A DNA stretch of 64,000 bases from Nitrospira japonica (GTDB lineage Bacteria; Nitrospirota; Nitrospiria; Nitrospirales; Nitrospiraceae): the NCBI RefSeq assembly GCF_900169565.1, contig NZ_LT828648.1, positions 1,242,876 through 1,306,875 of the forward strand, in the 5' to 3' direction. Each line of letters opens with the position of its first letter. Position 1 is the first letter of the stretch. Positions 1-8,372 of this stretch are shown here, piece after piece. A model generated the notes under the pieces. The model did no database searches. It worked only from the letters and a program-made list of their open reading frames with translations, and was not told where the DNA came from. A program made the position numbers and the translations under genes.

Positions 1-690
1 CTGGGTCAGGGCGCCGTTGGTGGTGACACCCAGGGTGCCGGAGACGGCCGAGGTTCCTAGCACGAGCGCATTGCTATCGACCAACGCCACGTTGTTGCCA
101 TTGGTGATGCCGACGGTGGAGAAGTTATTGGCTGCGTTATTCAAGGTGATGTTGTTAGCGGCGCCGGCGGCGAGGGTCGTGACCCCGGCGACGGTGAGGG
201 CGCCGCTCTGGGTCAGGGCGCCGTTGGTGGTGACGCCCAGGGTGCCACTGACGGTCGACGCGGCGAGGTTGAGGGCGGTCGAATCTTGTAGCGTGACGTT
301 GTTGGCGTTGGTGATGCCGACGGTGCCGAAGACGTTTCCGGCGTTATTCAAAGTGATGTTGTTGGCGGCGCCGGCGGCGAGGGTCGTGGCGCCGGCGACG
401 GTGAGGGCGCCGCTCTGGGTCAGGGCGCCGTTCGTCGTCACGTCGAAGGCTCCGCTGATTGTGGAGACGCCGAGGATGAGGGCGTTCGTATCCCGAAGCG
501 AGACATTGTTGCCATTGGTGATGCCGACGGTGGAGAAATTGTTGGCCGCATTATTCAAGGTGATGTCGTTAGCGGTGCCGGCGGCGAGGGTCGTGACCCC
601 GGCGACGGTGAGGGCGCCGCTCTGGGTCAGGGCGCCGTTGGTGGTGACGCCCAGGGTGCCACTGACGGTCGACGCGGCGAGGGTCAGGGC
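1..690 (-). repeat. 690-bp exact duplicate, copy 1 (matches 1450-2139)
   Basis: Read side by side, bases 1-690 match 1450-2139 without a mismatch at an offset of 1449 bp (7 x 207). The match ends at 691 (a) against 2140 (g), and on the left it runs to the window edge. It includes unit variants such as the one encoding DESRS-like differences, so it is a copied multi-unit block, not just similar units. Confidence 0.93.
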
Positions 691-3600
691 ATTGGCATCG
701 GTGAGGGCGACATTGTTGCCGGTCGTGATGCCGACGGTGGAGAAATTGTTGGCCGCATTATTTAAGGTGATGTTGTTGGCGGCGCCGGCGGCGAGGGTCG
801 TGGCGCCGGCGACGGTGAGGGCGCCGCTCTGGGTCAGGGCGCCGTTGGTGGTGACGCCCAGGGTGCCACTGACGGTTGACGCGGCGAGGGTCAGGGCATT
901 GGCATCGGTGAGGGCGACATTGTTGCCGGTCGTGATGCCGACGGTGGAGAAGTTATTGGCTGCGTTATTCAAGGTGATGTCGTTAGCGGCGCCGGCGGCG
1001 AGGGTCGTGACCCCGGCGACGGTGAGGGCGCCGCTCTGGGTCAGGGCGCCGTTGGTGGTGACGCCCAGGGTGCCACTGACGGTTGACGCGGCGAGGGTCA
1101 GGGCATTGGCATCGGTGAGGGCGACATTGTTGCCGGTCGTGATGCCGACGGTGGAGAAATTGTTGGCCGCATTATTTAAGGTGATGTTGTTGGCGGCGCC
1201 GGCGGCGAGGGTCGTGACCCCGGCGACGGTGAGGGCGCCGCTCTGGGTCAGGGCGCCGTTGGTGGTGACACCCAGGGTGCCGGAGACGGCCGAGGTTCCT
1301 AGCACGAGCGCATTGCTATCGACCAACGCCACGTTGTTGCCATTGGTGATGCCGACGGTGGAGAAATTGTTGGCCGCATTATTCAAGGTGATGTTGTTGG
1401 CGGCGCCGGCGGCGAGGGTCGTGACCCCGGCGACGGTGAGGGCGCCGCTCTGGGTCAGGGCGCCGTTGGTGGTGACACCCAGGGTGCCGGAGACGGCCGA
1501 GGTTCCTAGCACGAGCGCATTGCTATCGACCAACGCCACGTTGTTGCCATTGGTGATGCCGACGGTGGAGAAGTTATTGGCTGCGTTATTCAAGGTGATG
1601 TTGTTAGCGGCGCCGGCGGCGAGGGTCGTGACCCCGGCGACGGTGAGGGCGCCGCTCTGGGTCAGGGCGCCGTTGGTGGTGACGCCCAGGGTGCCACTGA
1701 CGGTCGACGCGGCGAGGTTGAGGGCGGTCGAATCTTGTAGCGTGACGTTGTTGGCGTTGGTGATGCCGACGGTGCCGAAGACGTTTCCGGCGTTATTCAA
1801 AGTGATGTTGTTGGCGGCGCCGGCGGCGAGGGTCGTGGCGCCGGCGACGGTGAGGGCGCCGCTCTGGGTCAGGGCGCCGTTCGTCGTCACGTCGAAGGCT
1901 CCGCTGATTGTGGAGACGCCGAGGATGAGGGCGTTCGTATCCCGAAGCGAGACATTGTTGCCATTGGTGATGCCGACGGTGGAGAAATTGTTGGCCGCAT
2001 TATTCAAGGTGATGTCGTTAGCGGTGCCGGCGGCGAGGGTCGTGACCCCGGCGACGGTGAGGGCGCCGCTCTGGGTCAGGGCGCCGTTGGTGGTGACGCC
2101 CAGGGTGCCACTGACGGTCGACGCGGCGAGGGTCAGGGCGGTCGAGTCTTGTAGCGTGACGTTGTTGGCGTTGGTGATGCCGACGGTGCCGAAGACGTTT
2201 CCGGCGTTATTCAAAGTGATGTTGTTGGCGGCGCCGGCGGCCAAGATGGTCGTGCCGGCGACATTCAGAGCGCCGGATTGCGTGATCGCTCCCGCGCTGG
2301 TGATGCCTAACGTCCCACTGATGGTCGAGGCCCCCAGATCGATCGCATTGCTATCCACCAACGTCACATTATTGCCGCTGGTGATACTGACGGTACTAAA
2401 GTTGTTGGTATTATTCAGCGTGATATTGTTGGCAGCTCCGGCAGCCAACGTGGTTGTGCCCGTGACCACCAGGTTGCCGCTGTCCGTAATAGCGCCGTTG
2501 GCCGTCACGTTAAGGGCACCGGAAACCGTCGAGGCGGCGAGGTTGAGGGCGGTCGAGTCTTGTAGTGTGACATTGTTGGCGTTGGTGATGCCGACGGTGC
2601 CGAAGACGTTCCCGGCGTTATTCAAAGTGATGTCGTTGGTGGCACCGGCGGCCAAGGTGGTCGTGCCGCTGACATTCAGGGCGCCGGATTGCGTGATGGC
2701 CCCGGCGGTCGTGACTCCCAGGGTACCGCCGACAGTGGAGGCGGCGAGATCCAGGGCGTTGGCATCCCGGAGCGCGACGTTGTTGCCGCTGGTAATGCCG
2801 ACGGTACTGAAGTCATTGGCGGCATTGGTGAGCGTGATGTTGTTGGCGCCGGCAGCGACGGTGGTCGAGCCGGTGACGGCGAGCGCGCCGCTCTGAGTGA
2901 CGGCGCCGCCGGTGGTGACATTGAGATTCCCGCTCACGGTTGAGGTGCCCAAGACCAACGCATTCGTATCACTCACCGTGACGTTGTTGCCGCTGGCGAC
3001 GGCGACGGTACCAAAGTTGTTCGCTCCGTTGTTCAGCGTCGCGTTATTTGCAGCACCGGCGTTGATCGTCGTGGTGCCGCTTGAGGTCACGGTTCCTGTC
3101 AGGTTGATGCTGCCTGCCCCGCCCGCGTTGGTGCCGAGGGTCAGGTTGATAGCGCCGTTGCCGGAACTGACGTTGCCTGCTCCAGAAATGCTGCCTGCAC
3201 CGGCCGCCCTGCCTGCACCGGCTGCCGCGTCGTTTGCTGTCATGGAAATCGCGGCGTTGGTCGTGCTGACGTTCGCATTCAGGGTGATGTTGCGGCCGGC
3301 CTGCATTGTCAGCGTGCGACCGGAGTTGGTCTTGGCGATGGCATTCGACACCGTAATGTCGTTATTGGCTTGCAAGGTGATGTTGGCATTGGCATTGATC
3401 GTCGTGGGTGAGATGGTGCAACCGCCGGCCGCACAGTCCGGGTCGGCGAATTGATCCACTTGTGCGGCGGTTGCCGTGCCGCCTGTCGCCACCGTGATGT
3501 TCGTCGGGTCGAGCAGTAATGTTCCCATGGTGCCATTCGGAGCCTGCGTATCAACCTGTCCCGTAAAGGCCAGATTGCGATGGCCCGATACTTCAACATG

Positions 3601-4896
3601 GCCGCCATCGCCCGCGAGGGAACCGCCGGTCGCTTGGATTTGTCCGCCGAACTGCGTATTGCCGTCCGACCAAATTACCGCATTGCCGGCGCTCGAGTGT
3701 CCGCTGCCGGAGGTATCAATAACGCTGTTGCCCGTGACCACGGTGTTCTTCGTCGAAGAAATCAGGACCTGCCCTCCCTGTGCCCATTCCGCTCCGCGAG
3801 CGAGTATGTTTCCCGCGACGCCGACGTTCTGACCGGTCACGGTGACCTGGCCTTGTGCGGCACCCGGTTGCGCGGCCGAAACGTCGATCGTTCCGGTATT
3901 GAGAACCGCCCCGTCCGCATTCTTCACTTGACCGAGATTGGCCTGCCATCCCACGGTGCCTGTATTGGCCACGGAGTCTGAGCCTTCCAGGCGAACGCTG
4001 CCGCCGTGGTTGACGAGACTCTTGGCCCGAATGACCCCGCTTTGATTGACGACGGATGAGAAGATATCGCCGGAGGCCTTGGCGGACAGGATGACCTGTC
4101 CTCCGTCGGCTTGAATGGTGCCTGAGTTGCTGACGGCCGAGGACAGCGGCTTGCCATCCATCCCTGTCACATGGTCCAGTACCTTTCCGTTGATGGCGTA
4201 ATTGATGAGTCCGTCGCCCATCAAGTCCAAGGTCAGTTGTTGCCCGGAGCCCAGCACCACCTTGCCGAGGTTGGCGACGATGAGTCCGTCATTGGCCACG
4301 CCCGGTGCCACGAGGAACACGAAGCCATGGTCGGAAACCCGGATGGTGCCGTGATTGATGACGCTTCGCAGGCCCTTCAGGGGATCCTGGGCGAAGAGAA
4401 ACCGGCCGGCCATGAAATCTTCATCACGGATTTGCAGGGTCGTGGCCAGCAGGCCACCGACGTTGATTTGGGCTCCGGCTCCGAAGAGGATGCCGTTGGG
4501 ATTAATGAGAAAGATGCGGCCGTTCGCCTGCAGCTGGCCCAAGATGACCGATGGATCGACGCCGACGACCCGGTTCAATGCGATCGAGTTGACGGAGGGC
4601 TGCGCAAAGCGCACGGATTCATGTCCGCCGATCGAAAAGCTCTGCCAGTTGATGATGGCTTTGTCCGTGGATTGATGAATATCCAGAGTATTGGGGTTCG
4701 TATGTTGAATGGTGGCATGCCCGCCGACGACTTTCCCGTCGCTCGGCAGAGCGGCGGCAAGGCTCGGCAATAGGAGCTGGAGCGTTGCCAGCAAGGCGCA
4801 TAGTCCCCGGACGGCACGGGAACGTCGGAACCGTGGACGGCGACTGATCAGGCTTCTGCAGCCATGTCGTGCGATTGCTCTGTCGAAGCCGCTCAT
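1..4896 (-). CDS. Two-partner secretion adhesin (TpsA, filamentous haemagglutinin-like), C-terminus outside window
   Basis: Large secreted exoprotein, open on the minus strand from an ATG at 4896 to the window edge (1632 codons, no stop seen). The N-terminus has an extended basic signal region with hydrophobic core LCALLATLQLLLLPSLAAAL (about residues 32-51). A TPS domain follows, with NPN at 68-70 and the diagnostic NPNGI at about 133-137. After it come degenerate Gly/Asn/Ser/Thr-rich beta-helix segments, then about fifteen 69-residue repeats from about 3.05 kb down to the edge. TpsA proteins cross the outer membrane through a cognate TpsB, and that gene lies directly upstream (4933-6555, 36-bp gap), so the pair is an operon. 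Role in surface adhesion, biofilm or contact inhibition is inferred from the family; the C-terminal effector end is not visible. Very confident on family, unsure of function. Confidence 0.9.
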   Translation of the reverse strand, partial: MSGFDRAIARHGCRSLISRRPRFRRSRAVRGLCALLATLQLLLPSLAAALPSDGKVVGGHATIQHTNPNTLDIHQSTDKAIINWQSFSIGGHESVRFAQPSVNSIALNRVVGVDPSVILGQLQANGRIFLINPNGILFGAGAQINVGGLLATTLQIRDEDFMAGRFLFAQDPLKGLRSVINHGTIRVSDHGFVFLVAPGVANDGLIVANLGKVVLGSGQQLTLDLMGDGLINYAINGKVLDHVTGMDGKPLSSAVSNSGTIQADGGQVILSAKASGDIFSSVVNQSGVIRAKSLVNHGGSVRLEGSDSVANTGTVGWQANLGQVKNADGAVLNTGTIDVSAAQPGAAQGQVTVTGQNVGVAGNILARGAEWAQGGQVLISSTKNTVVTGNSVIDTSGSGHSSAGNAVIWSDGNTQFGGQIQATGGSLAGDGGHVEVSGHRNLAFTGQVDTQAPNGTMGTLLLDPTNITVATGGTATAAQVDQFADPDCAAGGCTISPTTINANANITLQANNDITVSNAIAKTNSGRTLTMQAGRNITLNANVSTTNAAISMTANDAAAGAGRAAGAGSISGAGNVSSGNGAINLTLGTNAGGAGSINLTGTVTSSGTTTINAGAANNATLNNGANNFGTVAVASGNNVTVSDTNALVLGTSTVSGNLNVTTGGAVTQSGALAVTGSTTVAAGANNITLTNAANDFSTVGITSGNNVALRDANALDLAASTVGGTLGVTTAGAITQSGALNVSGTTTLAAGATNDITLNNAGNVFGTVGITNANNVTLQDSTALNLAASTVSGALNVTANGAITDSGNLVVTGTTTLAAGAANNITLNNTNNFSTVSITSGNNVTLVDSNAIDLGASTISGTLGITSAGAITQSGALNVAGTTILAAGAANNITLNNAGNVFGTVGITNANNVTLQDSTALTLAASTVSGTLGVTTNGALTQSGALTVAGVTTLAAGTANDITLNNAANNFSTVGITNGNNVSLRDTNALILGVSTISGAFDVTTNGALTQSGALTVAGATTLAAGAANNITLNNAGNVFGTVGITNANNVTLQDSTALNLAASTVSGTLGVTTNGALTQSGALTVAGVTTLAAGAANNITLNNAANNFSTVGITNGNNVALVDSNALVLGTSAVSGTLGVTTNGALTQSGALTVAGVTTLAAGAANNITLNNAANNFSTVGITNGNNVALVDSNALVLGTSAVSGTLGVTTNGALTQSGALTVAGVTTLAAGAANNITLNNAANNFSTVGITTGNNVALTDANALTLAASTVSGTLGVTTNGALTQSGALTVAGVTTLAAGAANDITLNNAANNFSTVGITTGNNVALTDANALTLAASTVSGTLGVTTNGALTQSGALTVAGATTLAAGAANNITLNNAANNFSTVGITTGNNVALTDANALTLAASTVSGTLGVTTNGALTQSGALTVAGVTTLAAGTANDITLNNAANNFSTVGITNGNNVSLRDTNALILGVSTISGAFDVTTNGALTQSGALTVAGATTLAAGAANNITLNNAGNVFGTVGITNANNVTLQDSTALNLAASTVSGTLGVTTNGALTQSGALTVAGVTTLAAGAANNITLNNAANNFSTVGITNGNNVALVDSNALVLGTSAVSGTLGVTTNGALTQ
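1450..2139 (-). repeat. 690-bp exact duplicate, copy 2 (matches 1-690)
   Basis: Second copy of the multi-unit block described at 1-690. It is preceded by another near-identical 207-bp unit (1243-1449) shared with its first unit. Confidence 0.93.
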
Positions 4897-4932
4897 AGTC
4901 TGCCGCCTTTGTTCCCTATCGGTCACACTCGT

Positions 4933-6555
4933 TCAGAACCTTGCGATGGCCTGTATATAAATGGTGGGGGAACGACCTCCGGATATCGTTCCGCCGCTTG
5001 GTGTGGGACCCAGGGGAAAGCCCACGTCGCAGCGGAACTTGGTGGAAAAATACGGCAACTCCGTCTGCAGGCCGACGCCGGTGCCGGTCAGGCTGGTCGA
5101 GCTGATCTCGCCGGGCTGAGGATTCTTCAGTCGGCCGGCACCATAATCGATGAAGACTGACCCCTGGGTTTGCTTCAACGCGTTGGGCATCAGGGACGTG
5201 AAAAAGGGAATGCGCGTTTCGGCTGAAAGGGTATAGCCTTCATCGACAAAGCGTTCGCCCAGTTGATAGCCCCGTACGGAGTCCGGCCCGCCCAGCAGCA
5301 TCTGTTCGATGACGACCAGGGGTCGGGTGGTCAGCTGGCCGCTTGCTCTCAAGAGCAGGAGGAGGTCATGCCCCAGGCTCTGCACCCGACCTGCCATCAG
5401 GGTTCCCTTGGTGAATCGATCGTCGGCGCCCAGTCTGGTCGATTGAGGATCGTTGTTCGACATGCCTCCAAGTGCTTCTCCGAGACCTTGGAATCCGTAC
5501 AGCGAGAAATAGGTGCGACCGGACAGGTCGAGGCGATCGTAATTGATTCCCAGCTTCAACTCGCGAATCCGGTCGTCCCCGGTTTGTTGACTGAGCGTGA
5601 AGAGCTGATTGTTTTTTCCCGCAAAACCGAAATCGGCAAGCAGGGATTGAAACCGTGTCTTGATGAAGGGATGCGTCACCGAGGCGTCGAACGTCTGGAT
5701 GCGGCCTTCGATGCCCAATGCCGCCAGTTCCGCTCCCACGTTGAACATGCCTCCCGATCCGGAGAGGACCAGCTTGGTTCCATGCACGCCGATAGGCACC
5801 GCGTATGAGCCGAATCCGAACAGCAACTGATCGGGATGGTTTCCGATGATGCCGTTCAAATTGAGGGTGGCGCCGTCGAACAGGACGTTCCCGGCTTCGA
5901 CTCCTGCGCCGATGCGGTAACGGGAAATCGTGTTGAAGCCGTAGTTGTTGAAATCCAACGACGCATGGAGCGGGCGCTTGTCCTCGGCTTTCACCTGAAC
6001 GTTCGTCGAACCGGTCGAGGTGCCCGGTTCCAGGACGGCCGATACCTTGAGGTCCGGGTAATCGTTGAGCAACAGCAGCGCCCGCTCCAACGCCACATTG
6101 CGGATAACGTTGTCTTCCATGGCCTGGGCAAAACTGCCGCGGATGAATTCCGTCGAATAGTGTTGGTTGCCGGTGACGACGATCTCTCCCACCCGGCCCT
6201 CGAGGATGGCAATGTTCACCACGCCGAACCGGATGTCCTGTTGGGGAATGTAGGCGGTGGCGAGCGTATAGCCCTTGTTCTTATAGAGATCCTGGACGGT
6301 CCCGGCCACTCGCTCAAGGTCCGGTAATGCGAGCGACTGACCGATGTACGGCTGAGTCAGCCTCTCCAGTTCCATTTGTGAGACGACCGTGTTCCCGGTG
6401 AACGAAAAGCCTTTGACCAACAGATGGTCGCCGCCGACCGTTTCGGCGCGGCTCGGCCACGGCAGGGCCGAGGCGATCATGACGAGGAGGGCGGCCGCCC
6501 ATCGATACCCGCGCGTATGAGGAGTTGTTCCCTGGCCCATCCGTTGTCGCTTCAC
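4933..6555 (-). CDS. TpsB outer-membrane transporter (ShlB/FhaC/HecB family)
   Basis: 540 residues from a GTG at 6555; the ATG at 6540 (MGQGTTPH...) is an equally plausible start and neither has a strong Shine-Dalgarno. A signal peptide (AAALLVMIASALPWPSRAE) is followed by a POTRA_2-type region (about 45-200) with repeated KGFSFTGNTVV and GNQHYSTEFI signatures. The C-terminal half is a 16-strand-type beta-barrel ending in Phe, as expected for BAM substrates. The VRGYQ motif in the segment GGPDSVRGYQLGERFVDEGY is the family hallmark inside the barrel. It should secrete the adhesin encoded 36 bp downstream. High confidence from motif, length and gene pairing. Confidence 0.93.
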   Translation of the reverse strand: MKRQRMGQGTTPHTRGYRWAAALLVMIASALPWPSRAETVGGDHLLVKGFSFTGNTVVSQMELERLTQPYIGQSLALPDLERVAGTVQDLYKNKGYTLATAYIPQQDIRFGVVNIAILEGRVGEIVVTGNQHYSTEFIRGSFAQAMEDNVIRNVALERALLLLNDYPDLKVSAVLEPGTSTGSTNVQVKAEDKRPLHASLDFNNYGFNTISRYRIGAGVEAGNVLFDGATLNLNGIIGNHPDQLLFGFGSYAVPIGVHGTKLVLSGSGGMFNVGAELAALGIEGRIQTFDASVTHPFIKTRFQSLLADFGFAGKNNQLFTLSQQTGDDRIRELKLGINYDRLDLSGRTYFSLYGFQGLGEALGGMSNNDPQSTRLGADDRFTKGTLMAGRVQSLGHDLLLLLRASGQLTTRPLVVIEQMLLGGPDSVRGYQLGERFVDEGYTLSAETRIPFFTSLMPNALKQTQGSVFIDYGAGRLKNPQPGEISSTSLTGTGVGLQTELPYFSTKFRCDVGFPLGPTPSGGTISGGRSPTIYIQAIARF

Positions 6556-6597
6556 TTTGCCGCCGAGCTATGCCAAGATGAGCCGGTTTCAGACGCT

Positions 6598-6801
6598 GTG
6601 AGGTTCCCCTTGTTGGTCTGGCTGCTGCTCATTCCCGTCTTTCTGGTTTCCATCGGTTGCGCCGTATACCCCGACGCCTCTTCTGAAGTTCGTAACAAGA
6701 CCGAGTCCGGTGAAGCCGAGCCGCCGCCTGCAGTCGAACGAATGGAGACTCCCTCACGGCCTGCGACGACCTGTCCGGCCGGCATGCGAGGCTCTTGTTA
6801 G
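6598..6801 (+). CDS. Putative small lipoprotein
   Basis: A 67-residue reading frame from a GTG: a hydrophobic stretch (FPLLVWLLLIPVFLVSIGCA) with a lipobox-like VSIGC, then a short polar Pro/Glu-rich tail with two further Cys. The frame also continues upstream into the transporter gene on the opposite strand, and no good ribosome site precedes the GTG. The hydrophobic-plus-Cys pattern is the only support. A competing frame on the minus strand (6552-6785) lacks any such logic. Function unknown; low confidence. Confidence 0.35.
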   Translation: MRFPLLVWLLLIPVFLVSIGCAVYPDASSEVRNKTESGEAEPPPAVERMETPSRPATTCPAGMRGSC

Positions 6802-6824
6802 CGTCTATGCGGCACGATATAAAT

Positions 6825-6871
6825 ACGTCCATTAGGGTCGTCTGACCCTATCGTGAACGTCCAGTAGGGTC
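6825..6871. promoter_or_regulatory. Direct and inverted TAGGGTC repeats upstream of pyrE
   Basis: ACGTCCATTAGGGTC (6825-6839) recurs as ACGTCCAGTAGGGTC (6857-6871), 14 of 15 identical, 32 bp apart. Between them GACCCTA (6844-6850) is the exact inverse of TAGGGTC (6833-6839), giving a 7-bp stem with a 4-nt GTCT loop. The array lies 64-110 bp upstream of the pyrE start, where an operator or leader would sit. No regulator can be named. Confidence 0.5.
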
Positions 6872-6934
6872 AATTAATTGTCAGTTTTTGTACGTATGGC
6901 GCCTAGGGAAGTTGAGAGAAACTGAGGAGCAGTC

Positions 6935-7537
6935 ATGACGATCGGTGACTCGACGATGACGGAGATGAAGGGTGAGCTGGCCCGAGCCTTTCACGAGACT
7001 CAGTCGTTCAAATGGGATTCACAGAAGGGATTCGTTCTGGCTTCCGGCGAGAGGAGTCCCTATTACGTCGATTGTCGCTCCCTCATGGCGCACCCGTCGG
7101 CGCGGCGCCTCGTCGGAATGTTGGCCAATGAGGCATTGGTTGGAAGCGATATCGATTGCCTCGGTGGACTCGAGATCGGGGCCATTTCGATCGCGACGAC
7201 GATCTCGGATTGCGGATATCAGGCTATCCCACGCCGCGACTGGCGTACGTTTGTCGTGCGCAAGCAGGCGAAAGACCATGGTCTGGGGAAATTGGTCGAA
7301 GGAGCCGCACGTCCGGGAGACCGGGCGCTCATCGTCGATGATGTATTGACGAGCGGAGGTTCCCTGCTGAAGGCGGTGGCGGCCGCCCGCGGGATGGGGT
7401 TGATCGTCCGGCAGGCGCTCGTGATCGTGGACCGGAAGGAGCAAAATGGACGTGCACGTGTGGAGCAAGAGGGGGTCTCGCTCATCGCGTTGCTGACGAT
7501 CGAAGATCTGACTCGTCAGGGGGCGACGCCGGTCTAA
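6935..7537 (+). CDS. pyrE: Orotate phosphoribosyltransferase
   Basis: 200 residues, usual length for the family. Converts orotate and PRPP to orotidine 5'-phosphate and pyrophosphate, the fifth step of de novo pyrimidine synthesis, in the cytoplasm. The type-I PRTase PRPP loop is clear (ALIVDDVLTSGGSLLKA, about residues 130-146), as is the flexible-loop motif VRKQAKDHG (about 107-115) and the early substrate segment GERSPYYVDCR. The ATG at 6935 follows GAGGAG at good distance; the internal ATG seven codons on is an alternative. It stands alone, not next to other pyr genes, and has a repeat array upstream that may regulate it. Confidence 0.93.
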   Translation: MTIGDSTMTEMKGELARAFHETQSFKWDSQKGFVLASGERSPYYVDCRSLMAHPSARRLVGMLANEALVGSDIDCLGGLEIGAISIATTISDCGYQAIPRRDWRTFVVRKQAKDHGLGKLVEGAARPGDRALIVDDVLTSGGSLLKAVAAARGMGLIVRQALVIVDRKEQNGRARVEQEGVSLIALLTIEDLTRQGATPV

Positions 7538-7561
7538 GCGTGAGTGTCGCGGGGTACCACG

Positions 7562-7870
7562 TTATTTGCACCGGAACTCAATGCCCCATCGCCGTTCCCG
7601 CACCATTTCTTGAGATCCTTCCACCGCGCCTGCGATTCTTGCCCTGCCTTTCGCCTCTCCTTCGCGGACGATCGTATAGGGGCCTCCGCATTTCTCTTTG
7701 ATCAGAGTCAGCGCGTCCTTACGGAATGAGGACAGCACGGCTCCCTGGTCACCTTTGAAGGGATACACAACGACCCCTCCGGAGTCATCGTTCTGAACCA
7801 GCCTGGCACCGTCGGCACAGCCGGCGAGACACAACAGTAGGATACATGCGAGGCTTGACCGAAACTTCAT
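7562..7870 (-). CDS. Small lipoprotein, function unknown
   Basis: 102 residues from the ATG at 7870, which follows AGGTGG. MKFRSSLACILLLCLAGC is a classic type-II signal with lipobox LAGC. The mature part (ADGARLVQNDDSGGVVVYPF...) has a segment EKCGGPYTIVREGEAKGRAR and ends WGIEFRCK, giving two Cys in the mature domain. Longer upstream starts (to 7924) would put charged residues before the signal and are disfavoured. It is convergent with pyrE (24-bp gap). A conserved-hypothetical type common in Nitrospira-like genomes by style; no function assigned. Confidence 0.75.
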   Translation of the reverse strand: MKFRSSLACILLLCLAGCADGARLVQNDDSGGVVVYPFKGDQGAVLSSFRKDALTLIKEKCGGPYTIVREGEAKGRARIAGAVEGSQEMVRERRWGIEFRCK

Positions 7871-7946
7871 GATCCACCTATCATAATGAGGGTGTACGGC
7901 GTTGTCGAATGAATCATCCGGCAAGGCTCAGCTGAGGAGGACGGCG

Positions 7947-8372
7947 ATGAGGACGCGACTTGCAACATGCATGGCCTGGACAGTGGCGGTGTTTGTGCTC
8001 ACGATTGGAACGGTGTCGGCTGACCATTCGTATCTTCTCACCGTGCAACAACTCCGAGCCGGATTGAACAAGGCCGGTTCTCCGGATCGGAAGGGATTCG
8101 TGCTCATCGACGTCCGCTCTCCCGAAGAGCACGCGGGAGGCTATATTCCGGGGACTGATTTCAATATCGATTTCCGCGAAATCAAGGCTCGTCACCGGGA
8201 ACTGGGCGCCGACTACGGCGATCACATCGTCGTCTATTGTCAGTCGGGCCGTCGCAGCGGCATCGCGGCGGAGGCGCTGGCAGATCTCGGATACACGCGG
8301 GTGTATAACGTGAGCGGCAGCATGAATGCCTGGATGGAAGCGGGCTATCCCATTGCCTCAGCGGGTCGCTGA
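7947..8372 (+). CDS. Periplasmic single-domain rhodanese (PspE-like)
   Basis: 141 residues from the ATG at 7947 behind a strong GAGGAGG; the upstream ATG at 7902 has no such site. A Sec signal peptide (RLATCMAWTVAVFVLTIGTVSADHS) targets it to the periplasm. The rhodanese fold covers the rest: FVLIDVRSPEEHAGGYIPG at the first conserved strand-loop and the active-site loop VVYCQSGRRSG, with Cys as the persulfide-forming nucleophile. Likely carries sulfane sulfur from a periplasmic donor; the physiological donor and acceptor are unknown. Its last 15 bases overlap the convergent gene at 8358. Confidence 0.88.
   Translation: MRTRLATCMAWTVAVFVLTIGTVSADHSYLLTVQQLRAGLNKAGSPDRKGFVLIDVRSPEEHAGGYIPGTDFNIDFREIKARHRELGADYGDHIVVYCQSGRRSGIAAEALADLGYTRVYNVSGSMNAWMEAGYPIASAGR

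Larger units (their letters stand above)
1..3080 (-). repeat. Tandem array of 207-bp coding repeats (69 aa) in the adhesin
   Basis: A GATGCCGACGG-type anchor recurs at 106, 313, 520, 727, 934, 1141, 1348, 1555, 1762, 1969, 2176, 2383, 2587, 2794 and 2998. Steps are 207 bp, except two of 204 bp that each lack one codon. Each unit codes for Gly/Thr/Asn/Ala-rich sequence built around motifs such as NNITLNNAANNFSTVGI and SGTLGVTTNGALTQSGAL. Units nearest the left edge are closest to one another; those above 2.2 kb are more diverged, suggesting recent amplification at the distal side. Confidence 0.95.

Noticed and set aside
17-2896. 959-codon open frame on the plus strand through the repeat array
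   Set aside because: It is the antisense of the adhesin repeats; long open antisense frames arise from the repeated GC-rich codons. The minus-strand frame has signal peptide, TPS motifs and an adjacent secretion partner.
1-3080. CRISPR-like or tandem non-coding repeat array
   Set aside because: Period is 207 bp with in-frame coding units and no spacer-repeat alternation; no cas genes.
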